Source: JBPOFY01 sp051252415
GTDB lineage: Bacteria > Verrucomicrobiota > Verrucomicrobiia > Opitutales > Coraliomargaritaceae
Assembly (NCBI GenBank): GCA_051252415.1
Contig: JBPOGA010000021.1
Location: 1-64,000, forward strand
Direction: 5' to 3'
DNA: 64,000 bases
Numbering within the stretch: the first letter of the stretch is position 1; every line of letters starts with the position of its first letter. A model generated the notes under the pieces. The model saw only the letters and a list, made by a program, of their open reading frames with translations, did no database searches and was not told the origin of the DNA. Of this stretch, positions 27,378 to 37,859 are shown one piece after another. The position numbers and the translations under genes were made by a program.

Positions 27378-29285
27378 ATGCTACCCATGTTTAAATACCT
27401 TCTACGCGGCGGCCTATGCTGTTTGCTTGGCTGCCAGATTCTGAGCGCGCAAATGACACCGAACGCCCCGGTTAAGGATTTCCGCCTGCCTCGCTTTGGA
27501 GATAACGGATATACGCAGTGGGTGCTGCAAGGTGGGAAAGGTATTTACGACAGCCCTGAGCAGGTGCGTATCGAAGACATGGGCTTGCGAGTCTATACAG
27601 GCGATGAGCGTATGGCGGTGGAAATGACTATGGATAGTCCAGAGGCGACGGTGCTTGTAACCGAACATCGCGCTGTTTCCGAAAGCACGATCGAGATTGT
27701 CGGTGCGAATTTTAAAATTTCCGGAGTCGGTTGGACATGGGACGGCAAAACGAAAGAAATCGAAGTTTTGTATGATACGGTCGTCGAATTTACACAGGAT
27801 ATATCAGGCACACTGAGTGGTGAACTTGCCACGGATACTGACGGAGATGCGCCTAAAACGACTATTTTGAGTGAGCGTCTGAAGTTAACGACCACCGAGG
27901 CTGAATACCAATTCGACTTTATCAATCGTGTGGTGGTTGAGTCTGGTGATATGCTCTTGAGGAGCAATGCGCTCGTGGTGAAGGTCGATGCACCAGAGGG
28001 CCGTAAAGAGGGGGCGCCTAAAGTGGAAACTGATAAGCTCGATTCAGTTCGCGAAATTCGCGCTACAGGTGATGTTGTGATCGATCAAGCGGGGCGGATT
28101 GTTCGCGCAGGCGAAGCCGAGTTCTTCCCGCGTGAAAAGCAAGTTCATCTCAGTGGTACACCTCAAATAGAAGCTTCAGGGGCCTATTTGAGTGGGCATA
28201 CCATTCGCACTCAAAAGGGCGAGATTATCGTCGAAGGTGGTGGCGACTCAGGTCGCGCGCAGATGATTCTTACGGATACTGGTGGACTCGGTATTCAGGG
28301 TGGTGGTGCCTTGGGTGCAGAAACTATTGTGCTTTCGAATACGATTACTATGCGTGAGCTTGAGAAAGAGAATCGATTTACTTTTGCTGGCTCTACCGAG
28401 GTGATGTCAGGTGCGGTGCATATGCGCTCTGAGACCATGGAGATTTTTGCCGATAAGGATGCGGAGAAGCCAAAGAAGGCCGAGGCCGTTGCGGCAGAAG
28501 CGGAGTCCGATATCAATGTGGGAGATGTGCGCAAGATGGTTGCCAAGGGGGGTGTTCGTATCGAACAAAACAATCAAGTCGTCACGAGTCAGATGGTGAC
28601 CTTCTATCCGAATGAAGAACGTGCAGTGCTTGAGGGTGATCCGAAGGTGACCAACGGCGAAGCTGTTTTAACCGGCGAGAAGGTCGAATTGAAGCCAGGG
28701 CTAGCGATTGTTACTGGTAGTGCTGCGAAGCAGGTGAATGTGCTCCTCCCTGAAATGGATGACATGGGTTATGCAGCTTTTGGCGGTGTGGCGACCGCGA
28801 GTTCACCGAAGTCGGTTGAACCCACAGAGAAGGAACTCACACCTACAATCGTGCGTAGTAATATGCTCCGCATGGTCGAAGAAGCAGATCAGACTTTATT
28901 TCGTTTTACAGATAACGTAAGCATCGTAGGCACAAATCTAGAGGCGAGCTGTGAGCGCCTAGATGTGATCGCGAAAGAAAGCGCTGCTGTGAAAGATGCA
29001 CCGAAGAGTGACGTGAGCCAAAGCTTAGAGCTAGAGCGGATCGAGGCGTATACAGCAGTAGAAGTGAAACAAGACAATCGAATCGCTACAGCGGATCGCG
29101 GCTTGATTCTGCCGAAAGAGGGTAAAGTAATTCTCGAAGGTAATGCCGTCGTGAATGATGACCGTGGACGTGTTTCCGGTCACCGTATGATACTTTTACA
29201 AGGCCAACGTCGTGCCATTGTCGAAGGCGGTGGACCTGAAGGCGAGCGCGCCAAAATCACACTTCCAGAGTTTCCAAGTCGCTAG
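27378..29285 (+). CDS. Large LptA/OstA-like periplasmic protein
   Basis: 635 residues, starting at ATG 27378 or 27387. An N-terminal signal (LLRGGLCCLLGC...SAQ) directs export; LLGC could be a weak lipobox. The body has repeated beta-jellyroll units of the OstA/LptA/LptC type: IRATGDVVIDQAGRIVRAGEAEFF, KMVAKGGVRIEQNNQVV and QVVTSQMVTFYPNEERAVLEG. Such units bind lipid A chains and form the LPS bridge across the periplasm. At 635 residues it is about three times the length of typical LptA, so several units are fused. No lptB, F or G genes are next to it. Confidence 0.7.
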   Translation: MLPMFKYLLRGGLCCLLGCQILSAQMTPNAPVKDFRLPRFGDNGYTQWVLQGGKGIYDSPEQVRIEDMGLRVYTGDERMAVEMTMDSPEATVLVTEHRAVSESTIEIVGANFKISGVGWTWDGKTKEIEVLYDTVVEFTQDISGTLSGELATDTDGDAPKTTILSERLKLTTTEAEYQFDFINRVVVESGDMLLRSNALVVKVDAPEGRKEGAPKVETDKLDSVREIRATGDVVIDQAGRIVRAGEAEFFPREKQVHLSGTPQIEASGAYLSGHTIRTQKGEIIVEGGGDSGRAQMILTDTGGLGIQGGGALGAETIVLSNTITMRELEKENRFTFAGSTEVMSGAVHMRSETMEIFADKDAEKPKKAEAVAAEAESDINVGDVRKMVAKGGVRIEQNNQVVTSQMVTFYPNEERAVLEGDPKVTNGEAVLTGEKVELKPGLAIVTGSAAKQVNVLLPEMDDMGYAAFGGVATASSPKSVEPTEKELTPTIVRSNMLRMVEEADQTLFRFTDNVSIVGTNLEASCERLDVIAKESAAVKDAPKSDVSQSLELERIEAYTAVEVKQDNRIATADRGLILPKEGKVILEGNAVVNDDRGRVSGHRMILLQGQRRAIVEGGGPEGERAKITLPEFPSR

Positions 29286-29315
29286 GCTTTTCGTAGCGAT
29301 CGCTATACAGTTAGC

Positions 29316-29391
<76 letters not shown>

Positions 29392-29791
29392 GTGTATCGA
29401 AGCGCGTAAAATGGCGATGTCCTACTGGGTGGGTCAAGTCAGGAATTGGTTAAAGTGGCGGAAATATCTTCATTCAAGGCATCTCTGGAAACTTACAATT
29501 GATAAATCGCATTGAATATTACGAAGCTCGGTAGGAGAGGGTTTACCCCTCGCCCCGCATGAGTCAGTTAGCTGAAAGTCGAGGGATAAACCCTCTCCTA
29601 CAAAGTCAGAAGCGATTCGAACAGTAAACGGTTTTCAGAAGTGCCCTTCAGTGCCTCATCCTGATGCGAGCTTCGCACTGAAACCCGTATCGAGGTCGGA
29701 GATTACAATTTTCGCCTTCCAATCTTAGCATAAGCCGACATTAAGGGGGAGTTTTTCGCAAATTCGCAAACTAACCAACGACACTCAACCT
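29392..29791. other. Spacer between tRNA-Gly and mla operon
   Basis: Contains one REP family D unit (29531-29601). No gene is seen. The last 100 bases should hold the mla promoter; no strong hexamer pair was recognised. Confidence 0.5.
29531..29601. repeat. REP-like repeat family D, copy 2
   Basis: GTAGGAGAGGGTTTACCCCT at one end, its complement ending CCCTCTCCTAC at the other. Same family as 18558-18630. Confidence 0.85.
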
Positions 29792-30568
29792 ATGATACGC
29801 GCATTCGGACGCTCGGCATTGACCGTGGTTTATGAGCTCGGAGAGTTTACTCTTTTTGGCTTAGGGGCTTTGCGTGGCTACTTTGCTCAGCGGCATCGTA
29901 TGTCAAAGTTAGCGATGGCGATTCATGAAATTGGTATTCGCTGCCTCCCGATTGTGCTGACGGTTGGCTTATTCACCGGCTTGGTGATGGGTCTACAACT
30001 ATATTATACTCTGGTTCGCTTGGGAGCTGAAGCAGCTTTGGGCGATGCGGTAGGTCTTTCGATTGTTCGAGAACTTGGGCCGGTATTGACAGCCTTGATG
30101 ATTGTTGGGCAGGCAGGTTCAGCACTCGCTTCCGAACTGGGCATTCAGCGTAATGACGAACAGGTGGATGCCTTACAGACGATGGGGATCGATTCTAAGG
30201 GCTATTTGGTAGGTCCACGTATAGTCGCAGCGTTGTTATGCTTTCCGATACTCACTGCTGTTTTCAGTTTGGTCGGCATTCTCGGCGGTTATCTCACTGG
30301 TTCTGTCCTCCTCGGAGTGGATGCTGGTGTCTATTGGCATCATATTGAAAGTAGCATCACTTGGGATGATGTGTCTGGTGGCTATATTAAGGCTCTGGTG
30401 TTTGGTCTCTTAACAATCACGATTTGCGCCTACCGTGGATTTAATACCCACCGTAAAGCATCTTTCCCTGGCGTGCGTGGTGTGAGTGAATCCGCCACTC
30501 GTGCTGTTGTTTGGTCGAGCGTGAGCGTGCTTGCCGCGGACTATTTGATCACTTCATTTCTCATCTAA
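29792..30568 (+). CDS. mlaE: MlaE-type phospholipid ABC permease
   Basis: 258 residues. It is the inner-membrane permease of the Mla/MCE pathway that moves phospholipids between inner and outer membranes. Five to six hydrophobic spans are visible, with the family motif RELGPVLTALMIVGQAGSAL (about 93-112), the region that faces the ATPase, and EQVDALQTMGID after it. It is the first gene of a five-gene unit. Its stop codon overlaps the ATG of mlaF (TAATG), showing translational coupling. Confidence 0.93.
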   Translation: MIRAFGRSALTVVYELGEFTLFGLGALRGYFAQRHRMSKLAMAIHEIGIRCLPIVLTVGLFTGLVMGLQLYYTLVRLGAEAALGDAVGLSIVRELGPVLTALMIVGQAGSALASELGIQRNDEQVDALQTMGIDSKGYLVGPRIVAALLCFPILTAVFSLVGILGGYLTGSVLLGVDAGVYWHHIESSITWDDVSGGYIKALVFGLLTITICAYRGFNTHRKASFPGVRGVSESATRAVVWSSVSVLAADYLITSFLI

Positions 30569-31326
30569 TGGACGACGTATTTCTAAAAATTCGTGGCTTG
30601 AAGAAGCATTTTGGTGAGAACCGTGTTTTGGACGGGATCGACCTGGATGTCACAAAGGCATCGGTGACTACCATTATTGGTAAGAGTGGTATCGGTAAGT
30701 CTGTCTTGCTGAAATGTATTTCAAATTTGATGGAATCGGATGCGGGCACTATTGAACTGAATGGTCGCCCAATTGCGAAGAGTCGTCGTGGCTCTGAGGG
30801 TGATGCAGGGGTTTCGTTTAGCTACATGTTTCAAAATAATGCGCTATTTGATTCGATGACAGCTGCAGAAAACGTAGCTATGCCCTTGTTGGAAACTTCG
30901 AAGTTGAATCGCAGCGAAATTCGCGAACAAGTGGATGAAATGCTAAAGCTGCTCGAATTGTCGGATTCCGCCGGGCGTTATCCGGGGGAGTTGTCTGGCG
31001 GTATGAAGAAGCGTGTCGCTTTGGCACGTGCCTTGATCACAAAGCCACAACTTGTGCTGTTTGATGAGCCGACGACTGGCTTAGACCCTGAGCGAAAATT
31101 TGGCGTCTTTGAAATGATCGCGGACTACCGTGAACGTTTTGGATTCACTGCGTTGTTAGTGAGCCATGACATTCCGGAGGTCTTTGAAATAAGTGATAAA
31201 GTGGCGTGGCTGGATGAAGGATTAATCAAATTCTTTGGACCACCCTCGGAGCTCAATGCTGATGCGGAATCGGCATTGTCTGGATTTTTAAATAAAGCAA
31301 ACTACGGGCGTAAGCCTTTAGTGTAA
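30568..31326 (+). CDS. mlaF: MlaF-type ABC ATPase
   Basis: 252 residues from the ATG at 30568; the frame open from 30511 overlaps mlaE. It powers MlaE. Walker A is GKSGIGKS, the signature is LSGGMKKRVALARAL, and Walker B is LVLFDEPTTGLDP followed by the switch His in LLVSHDIPEVF. Length is normal for MlaF. No MlaB-type STAS partner is encoded in the cluster. Confidence 0.95.
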   Translation: MDDVFLKIRGLKKHFGENRVLDGIDLDVTKASVTTIIGKSGIGKSVLLKCISNLMESDAGTIELNGRPIAKSRRGSEGDAGVSFSYMFQNNALFDSMTAAENVAMPLLETSKLNRSEIREQVDEMLKLLELSDSAGRYPGELSGGMKKRVALARALITKPQLVLFDEPTTGLDPERKFGVFEMIADYRERFGFTALLVSHDIPEVFEISDKVAWLDEGLIKFFGPPSELNADAESALSGFLNKANYGRKPLV

Positions 31327-31341
31327 TGGAGAACTTGAGTT

Positions 31342-31800
31342 ATGAATAATCGAAAGATCGAATTTTTTGTCGGCTGCTTTGTATTGGCTGGTCTAGGCGC
31401 GGTGTTGTATCTCGCGATCCAAGTGGGCAGTGCGCGTTTCTTTGGAAGTGATAGTTACGAACTTAAAGCCCGTTTTAGTAGCGCCAGTGGGGTGAACCCA
31501 GGTAGTCGAATTGAAATCGCAGGCGTGCGTGTGGGCACGGTGAAAGATGTGATCTTGAATGATGATTTCTTCGCTATACTGTCTCTTGAGCTGCCTAGAG
31601 GGATGGAGTTGGACGACGATACGATCGCTTCGGTGAAGACTGCTGGCCTCATTGGTGATCGTTATATCAATCTTCAGCCCGGCGGGTCAGGGTTTCCATT
31701 AGAGCCAGGGGATACGATTGTGGATACTGAATCTGCATTGGATATCGAAAGCTTGATTAGTCGTTTTGCGCTCGGCGGTATTGACGATAAAGAAGAATAG
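31342..31800 (+). CDS. mlaD: MlaD-type MCE-domain protein
   Basis: 152 residues. One N-terminal membrane anchor (about 7-25) is followed by an MCE domain: ARFSSASGVNPGSRIEIAGV, VRVGTVKDV, LPRGMELDDDTIASVKTAGL, IGDRYINLQPGG. It forms the periplasmic hexameric ring that hands lipids to MlaEF. A single short MCE domain matches MlaD rather than the long PqiB or YebT types. It lies 15 bases after mlaF. Confidence 0.93.
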   Translation: MNNRKIEFFVGCFVLAGLGAVLYLAIQVGSARFFGSDSYELKARFSSASGVNPGSRIEIAGVRVGTVKDVILNDDFFAILSLELPRGMELDDDTIASVKTAGLIGDRYINLQPGGSGFPLEPGDTIVDTESALDIESLISRFALGGIDDKEE

Positions 31801-31817
31801 TGTATCAGAAAGGTATA

Positions 31818-32432
31818 ATGAAATTCCCAAAAACATTATTTATATTCATATTTCTTGGCTTTTTGACTGCCTTGAGTGCGAAGCCTACGCCACGTGAAAT
31901 ATTGGCCACGACAGTAGATGAAGCTTTAGAGGTGGTCTATGGAGATTGCTGTGTTGATACGACTTTAGAGCATAAACAGCAAAAAGTGCGTGAGCTTTTA
32001 GAAGCAAGGTATGACGTAACTGTGCTCATCCGCCGTGCGATTGGTCGTAATTGGAAATTGATGAACGAGCAGGAACAGGGACAAGTCCTCGAGCTCGTGA
32101 AGCAGTTAGTGGTTAAGACCTACGTGAAAGGTTTGAATGGTAAAGGTCGCCCTGAGGTTACTTTTGGTGATACAGTTCAAGTCTCTGATAAGCGCTTGGA
32201 GGTGCCTTCGACTGTCGTGTTAGATGGTAAGACATTTTATGTGACCTATCGTATGGGGCTGATGCATACTGGATGGGAGATTTTTGATATTGTTGCTGAA
32301 GACATTAGCGTCGTTTCAAACTACCGTCAGCAATTTGATGATCATTTTCGCAAAGGCACTGGTGCTGAGTTAGTGAAGAAACTTGAAGAATTATTACAGA
32401 AAGATGACTTGGATGAAAAAATTGAACTCTAA
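31818..32432 (+). CDS. mlaC: MlaC-type periplasmic lipid carrier
   Basis: 204 residues from the ATG at 31818. A signal peptide (FIFIFLGFLTALSA) precedes an MlaC fold: TVDEALEVVYGD near the start, RRAIGRNWKLMNEQEQGQVLELVKQLVVKTYVKGL in the middle, and TGWEIFDIVAEDISVVSNYRQQF near the end, the family hallmark. It carries phospholipids between MlaA and MlaD. It begins 18 bases after mlaD and overlaps the start of mlaA by 20 bases. Confidence 0.9.
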   Translation: MKFPKTLFIFIFLGFLTALSAKPTPREILATTVDEALEVVYGDCCVDTTLEHKQQKVRELLEARYDVTVLIRRAIGRNWKLMNEQEQGQVLELVKQLVVKTYVKGLNGKGRPEVTFGDTVQVSDKRLEVPSTVVLDGKTFYVTYRMGLMHTGWEIFDIVAEDISVVSNYRQQFDDHFRKGTGAELVKKLEELLQKDDLDEKIEL

Positions 32433-33168
32433 ACTTAGCTTTGCCGCACTTGTGGCTGTATCGCTCAGCCTTGGATCGAATTCGGGCTTTGCTCAACTAG
32501 ATCACTACGATGATGAAGACCTCTTTGGTGATGATATCGTCTCTGCGATATATGTTCAGGATCCCATTGAGTCGATTAATCGTGTCACATTTGATGTGAA
32601 CGACTTCATATACTTAAATATATTTGAGCCTGTCGCCGATGGTTACGCATACATTACACCTGATCCAGTCGAGGAGGGTGCGAGTAATTTCTTCAGTAAC
32701 TTGAAGTATCCGATTCGTTTGGTGGGTAATCTATTGCAAGGTCGTTTCGATGGCGCGTGGGTGGAAACGGGTCGTTTCGCGATCAACACAACCGTTGGTA
32801 TCGCGGGTATTTTTACACCAGCAGATTCTGTTGAGGGTTTTGAGCCTATCCCTGCTGAGGATATTGGGCAAGTGCTCGGCGCATGGGGCGTGAGTGATGG
32901 GCCATACTTAGTATTGCCTGTATTCGGCCCGTCAAATTTACGTGACGTTCTTGGGTTCGCCGGTGATCGCGCTGTAAATCCTCTACAAGAGCCATTCAGC
33001 GTCATAGATGAATGGGAGTGGAGGTTCGCACTTTCTGCCTCCGAGTTTATCGCAACTAGCCCATCGATCATGGAGCGCTACAAACAGCTGAAAGGTAGTT
33101 CTATCGATCCATACGGCTCCATGAAGAATGGTTACACGCAGTATCGTCAGGCGGCGATTAAAGAGTAA
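32413..33168 (+). CDS. mlaA: MlaA (VacJ) family outer-membrane protein
   Basis: 251 residues, start chosen at 32413 to give a standard signal peptide ending SGFAQ. The MlaA family is plain: DPIESINRVTFDVNDFIY, NFFSNLKYPIRLVGNLLQG, RFAINTTVGIAGIFTPAD and GVSDGPYLVLPVFGPSNLRD. It takes phospholipids from the outer membrane. Unlike E. coli MlaA there is no lipobox, so it is held in place by the membrane fold rather than a lipid anchor. It is the last gene of the mla unit, with a terminator at 33192. Confidence 0.92.
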   Translation: MKKLNSKLSFAALVAVSLSLGSNSGFAQLDHYDDEDLFGDDIVSAIYVQDPIESINRVTFDVNDFIYLNIFEPVADGYAYITPDPVEEGASNFFSNLKYPIRLVGNLLQGRFDGAWVETGRFAINTTVGIAGIFTPADSVEGFEPIPAEDIGQVLGAWGVSDGPYLVLPVFGPSNLRDVLGFAGDRAVNPLQEPFSVIDEWEWRFALSASEFIATSPSIMERYKQLKGSSIDPYGSMKNGYTQYRQAAIKE

Positions 33169-33191
33169 TCAAAGGCTTCATAGTTTTTTTG

Positions 33192-33224
33192 AAAGGGACG
33201 ACTGATTATGGTCGTCCCTTTTTT
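33192..33224 (+). terminator. Terminator of the mla operon
   Basis: AAAGGGACGAC pairs with GTCGTCCCTTT and is followed by a T-run, 23 bases after the mlaA stop. Confidence 0.93.
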
Positions 33225-33260
33225 GTATTCATTTCGTCGTTAATCGCTGTCGATGTATCT

Positions 33261-33334
33261 GTAGCGGAACGAGGAACTCGTTTCGGCATTCAGTTGGTGG
33301 CGCGTTGGCCGAAATTGTTTCACAATTCCGCTAC
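33261..33334. repeat. REP-like repeat family B, copy 3
   Basis: gtagcggaacgaggaactcg ... caattccgctac, nearly identical to 11594-11670 including the downstream flank. Confidence 0.85.
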
Positions 33335-33529
33335 AGCAGGGAGTTCTGATGTTTTCTTTTGCTCTGTTGGGTCAGCGTAGCTGACGACCACATATGTTCG
33401 CCAATGGACGCTTATTGTAGGGGCTGTGCTTGCCGTTTCGACAGGCTCAAGGCCCTGAGCATTTTGCCGAAGGGCGCAGACCGCGAAGGTCTTGGCGTTG
33501 GTTTGTAATCTGCGGTCTTCGCAAGGAGA

Positions 33530-33661
33530 CTGTCTCAAAAATTCAATAAATGGGAGCGTCCGGCTCCGTCCGGACATCTAACCGTCGTAAGGCTGACTCT
33601 GACGCAATGTCGGGACGGAGCCCGACGCTCCAATAGGATACTTTTCGCAATTTTGAGACAG
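33530..33661. repeat. Interspersed repeat family A, copy 2
   Basis: Bounded by CTGTCTCAAAA and TTTTGAGACAG, same size as copy 1 and nearly identical over the inner palindromes. Confidence 0.85.
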
Positions 33662-33697
33662 TCTCCAAGCAAAGCCCCTGCGGTAGGAGTTATGCTC

Positions 33698-33766
33698 GTA
33701 GCGGAACGAGGAACTCGTTTCGGCCATAGTGGTAGCATTGCCGAAAGTGCTTCGGACTTCCGCTAC
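33698..33766. repeat. REP-like repeat family B, copy 4
   Basis: gtagcggaacgaggaactcg ... ggacttccgctac; the middle is diverged from the other copies. Confidence 0.8.
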
Positions 33767-33799
33767 AAAGAGTGTCCTTCTAGTTGAAGTCGTGCAGAT

Positions 33800-34660
33800 C
33801 TAATCTGCAATCGGATCGAGTCCTAGTTGCTTCCGTTTTTTGGAATTCTTAGGGTGATTCTCTGACCAGTATTCGCTGTTCATAATGCGGTCTTTAAGCA
33901 CTGCAGTGGTGGTGCCACCTGCGTCGGTTTCGGTCCACTTGGTTATGATGTGTGGGAAGGCTTCTTTAAAATGAATCGTCAGGGTGCGCTGTGAACTTGG
34001 GTAATGGACCGAGTAGATGCGCTCCCTATTTTTAGTTTCGAGTGTTCCGACGGCATTGATTGCTTCAATCTTCTTATGAGCGAATCGTGTGTAGAGTGCG
34101 CCTGGGATGCATTGGAAATTCCCGATCGGCAAACGGCCTGGTTCGAGGCGAACCAGTAGCCAGAGTTCGTCTTCAAGGGTCGCATCTGGCAGGTTCCAAT
34201 TGCGGTCACCTTCTTTTTGGAAGTAGGAGTTTAGTTCGACTTCCCATCCTTTGTCCCTACGGTTGATTTGTTGGAAGGCTTGCCCGCACCAATCTTGCAC
34301 AGAGGTGGTTGTTTTTAGCGCATGTGGGTAAGTTTCAAAATCGATAGGGCGGAAGGTGCTGGTCATCGTGCGGTAGCTATAGATGCCAGTATTGAAAGTG
34401 CGCAGGGCGTTGAGCTTAAGCACATCGGTGGAGTCGCCTGTGCCGAATTCGTGTTTAACTTGTTCGTCGATTAAGAAGGGTTCGGTGACGAATATGAATT
34501 CCGCGTGTCCTGGGTGTTGATCGCCATAGCGTGATTGAGAGAGTTCGTAGCGATTGATCTCGGCACCATTGAACCAAAAGTCGCGGATCTTTTGTTGGTC
34601 AGCTGCGTTGCCTATGTGGGCGAGCCCGACAAAGAATAGAAAATAAGCGATGGTTTTCAT
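33800..34660 (-). CDS. Secreted protein of a Bacteroidota-type uncharacterised family
   Basis: 286 residues with a signal peptide ending GNAAD, so exported. FWFNGAEINRYELSQSRYGDQHPGHAEFIFVTE, VLKLNALRTFNTGIY and TSVQDWCGQAFQQ (each matched in pieces) recall a family common in Bacteroidota that is often labelled 'septum formation inhibitor Maf', a name that does not fit the true Maf pyrophosphatases. No catalytic motif is visible. It is a single gene facing the mla terminator region across repeats. Function unknown. Confidence 0.55.
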   Translation of the reverse strand: MKTIAYFLFFVGLAHIGNAADQQKIRDFWFNGAEINRYELSQSRYGDQHPGHAEFIFVTEPFLIDEQVKHEFGTGDSTDVLKLNALRTFNTGIYSYRTMTSTFRPIDFETYPHALKTTTSVQDWCGQAFQQINRRDKGWEVELNSYFQKEGDRNWNLPDATLEDELWLLVRLEPGRLPIGNFQCIPGALYTRFAHKKIEAINAVGTLETKNRERIYSVHYPSSQRTLTIHFKEAFPHIITKWTETDAGGTTTAVLKDRIMNSEYWSENHPKNSKKRKQLGLDPIAD

Positions 34661-35142
34661 TGGAGTAAGTTAGGCTACTTTGTGCGGCATTCAATCTATT
34701 GAGCATCTTTGTGCGCAATCTAGCGATGTGTTTTGATGCTTATTTGGAGCCCGTGACAGAAGGTCGTTACTCAAAGACGGTGTAGGGATCTAGTGGCGTC
34801 CGCGCTTGCGCGGGCCTTCAACAATCGAAGCGGTTCTTCGGGGTGCTCACTTGGAGACTGTGACAAAATTACGAAAAGTATTCTATTGGAGCGTCGGGCT
34901 CCGTCCCGACATTGCGTCAGAGTCAGCCTTACGACGGTTAGATGTCCGGACGGAGCCGGACGCTCCCATTGATTGAATTTTGAGACCAGTTCCTTGCGCG
35001 GGCCTTCAACGCGTATTCCGTTCATTCAGGCGCTCGCAAGCGATCACGCCACGGTTGTGGCTGCGATTCACCAGCGAATTCAATCAATCTCACGGTTTTC
35101 ATTGCAATTCTGCGACAAGGAAATTAACTCCGCCGCTTTCCT
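34661..35142. other. Divergent spacer upstream of serA with repeat A
   Basis: No gene. Repeat A in inverted orientation spans 34858-34989, flanked on both sides by the short direct repeat gcgcgggccttcaac (about 34808 and 34996). The last 100 bases should hold the serA promoter. Confidence 0.6.
34858..34989. repeat. Interspersed repeat family A, copy 3 (inverted)
   Basis: Ends CTGTGACAAAATT and AATTTTGAGACCAG; the inner order is reversed relative to copies 1 and 2. A direct repeat gcgcgggccttcaac flanks the unit at about 34808-34822 and 34996-35010. Confidence 0.8.
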
Positions 35143-36729
<1,587 letters not shown>

Positions 36730-36739
36730 TCTAATTTTG

Positions 36740-36793
36740 AGGAGATAGGGGCTAAAAGTTAGTAACTGACTTTTGCCTCTATCTCCTTTTTTG
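36740..36793 (+). terminator. Terminator of serA
   Basis: AGGAGATAGGGGC(taaaag) pairs with (ctttt)GCCTCTATCTCCT and is followed by a T-run. Confidence 0.9.
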
Positions 36794-36800
36794 TGTCCGC

Positions 36801-37406
36801 GTGTCAGCTACAAATATCATTCTCGTTACGCTCGTCGGTTATTTAATCGGTGCGGTCAGTTTTGCGGTGCTCATCGCTAAAAGTCAGGGCGTCGATATCT
36901 TCAAGCGAGGTAGCGGCAATCCTGGTGCGACAAATGTCAAACGCACGCTCGGTGCGAAGTTCGGTAACATGGTCTTTGCGCTCGATGCCCTCAAGGGGCT
37001 CATTGCCGCTGGTTGGCCACGTCTAGTTTTTGAGGGTGATCTCGGACTGAAGCTCGCAGTTATTGGCCTCGTAGCGGCAATCATTGGGCACAGCTGCTCG
37101 ATCTTTTTGAAATTTCGCGGGGGCAAAGGAGTCGCCAGCACGATTGGAGGTCTGCTCGCGATCATGCCAGCGATTCTGTTGGTTGGATTGCTTATTTGGG
37201 TGATCTGGTTCTACAGCACGCGGATCGTCGCAATGGCTTCGATCGCCTTTGGAGTTTCACTGCCGATCGCTTCTTATCTTTTTTATGGCACTTCAGACCC
37301 ACGCTTTGTTCTTGGGCTGGTCTTGGGGGGCTTGATCGTATTGCGTCACCGTTCGAATATTGTCCGGATGTTTGCGGGCAAAGAGAATAGCTTTAAAAAG
37401 AAGTGA
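36801..37406 (+). CDS. plsY: Acyl-phosphate glycerol-3-phosphate acyltransferase PlsY
   Basis: 201 residues starting at a GTG (36801). It acylates glycerol-3-phosphate from acyl-phosphate at the inner membrane, the first step of phospholipid synthesis. Five membrane spans are visible. The three conserved loops are present: GSGNPGATNVKRTLG, GHSCSIFLKFRGGKGVAST, and the later RHRSN. It starts just after the serA terminator, so the terminator must be passed or a separate promoter used. Confidence 0.93.
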   Translation: MSATNIILVTLVGYLIGAVSFAVLIAKSQGVDIFKRGSGNPGATNVKRTLGAKFGNMVFALDALKGLIAAGWPRLVFEGDLGLKLAVIGLVAAIIGHSCSIFLKFRGGKGVASTIGGLLAIMPAILLVGLLIWVIWFYSTRIVAMASIAFGVSLPIASYLFYGTSDPRFVLGLVLGGLIVLRHRSNIVRMFAGKENSFKKK

Positions 37407-37859
37407 GGGGCTACGGATAAGCGTAGACAGACGTGCTAAGTGTTGCAGGCACGACTTAAACCCGAATTCTGCAAACGAGTTTATCGAACTGGAATTCTTG
37501 CTTTCTAAGTGATTGTTGATCAGCCGCATTTCTAATGCATGGCATTAAAAATGTGGTCACCCTAATGGTGTTCGAAAACGCTTAGGCGACATGCGCACTT
37601 TGCCGCCTCAGTTCCTTCGGTCGCCCGTAGGGCACCCGCCTCAGTCCCCCTTCACTGCGTGACGGGCAAGCCTGCTACCATCTACGCGCTAATCGCGCTT
37701 CGTCCGCCCTGTAGTCACGTATCTATATACGCTCCCTTGGGCGTCAGTTGCAAAGCACACATCTCATCCTATTACATAATCCGGGTTGGAAATTAAGCCG
37801 CGCTTTAGTTTTTAGGATTGGCTAATGCCTGCTATCAACTTAGCTAATTAATTAGTTTT
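37407..37859. other. Intergenic region upstream of korA
   Basis: About 450 bases without a gene or recognised repeat. A GC-rich part (37600-37760) has small hairpins such as gcgctaatcgcgc; the final 60 bases are AT-rich (cttagctaattaattagtttt) and probably contain the korA promoter. Confidence 0.45.

Larger units (their letters stand above)
33169..33799. other. Repeat-rich convergent spacer after mlaA
   Basis: No gene. In order it holds a terminator (33192-33224), REP B (33261-33334), a mixed segment with gccgtttcgacaggctcaag (about 33431), repeat A (33530-33661) and a second REP B (33698-33766). Confidence 0.75.
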
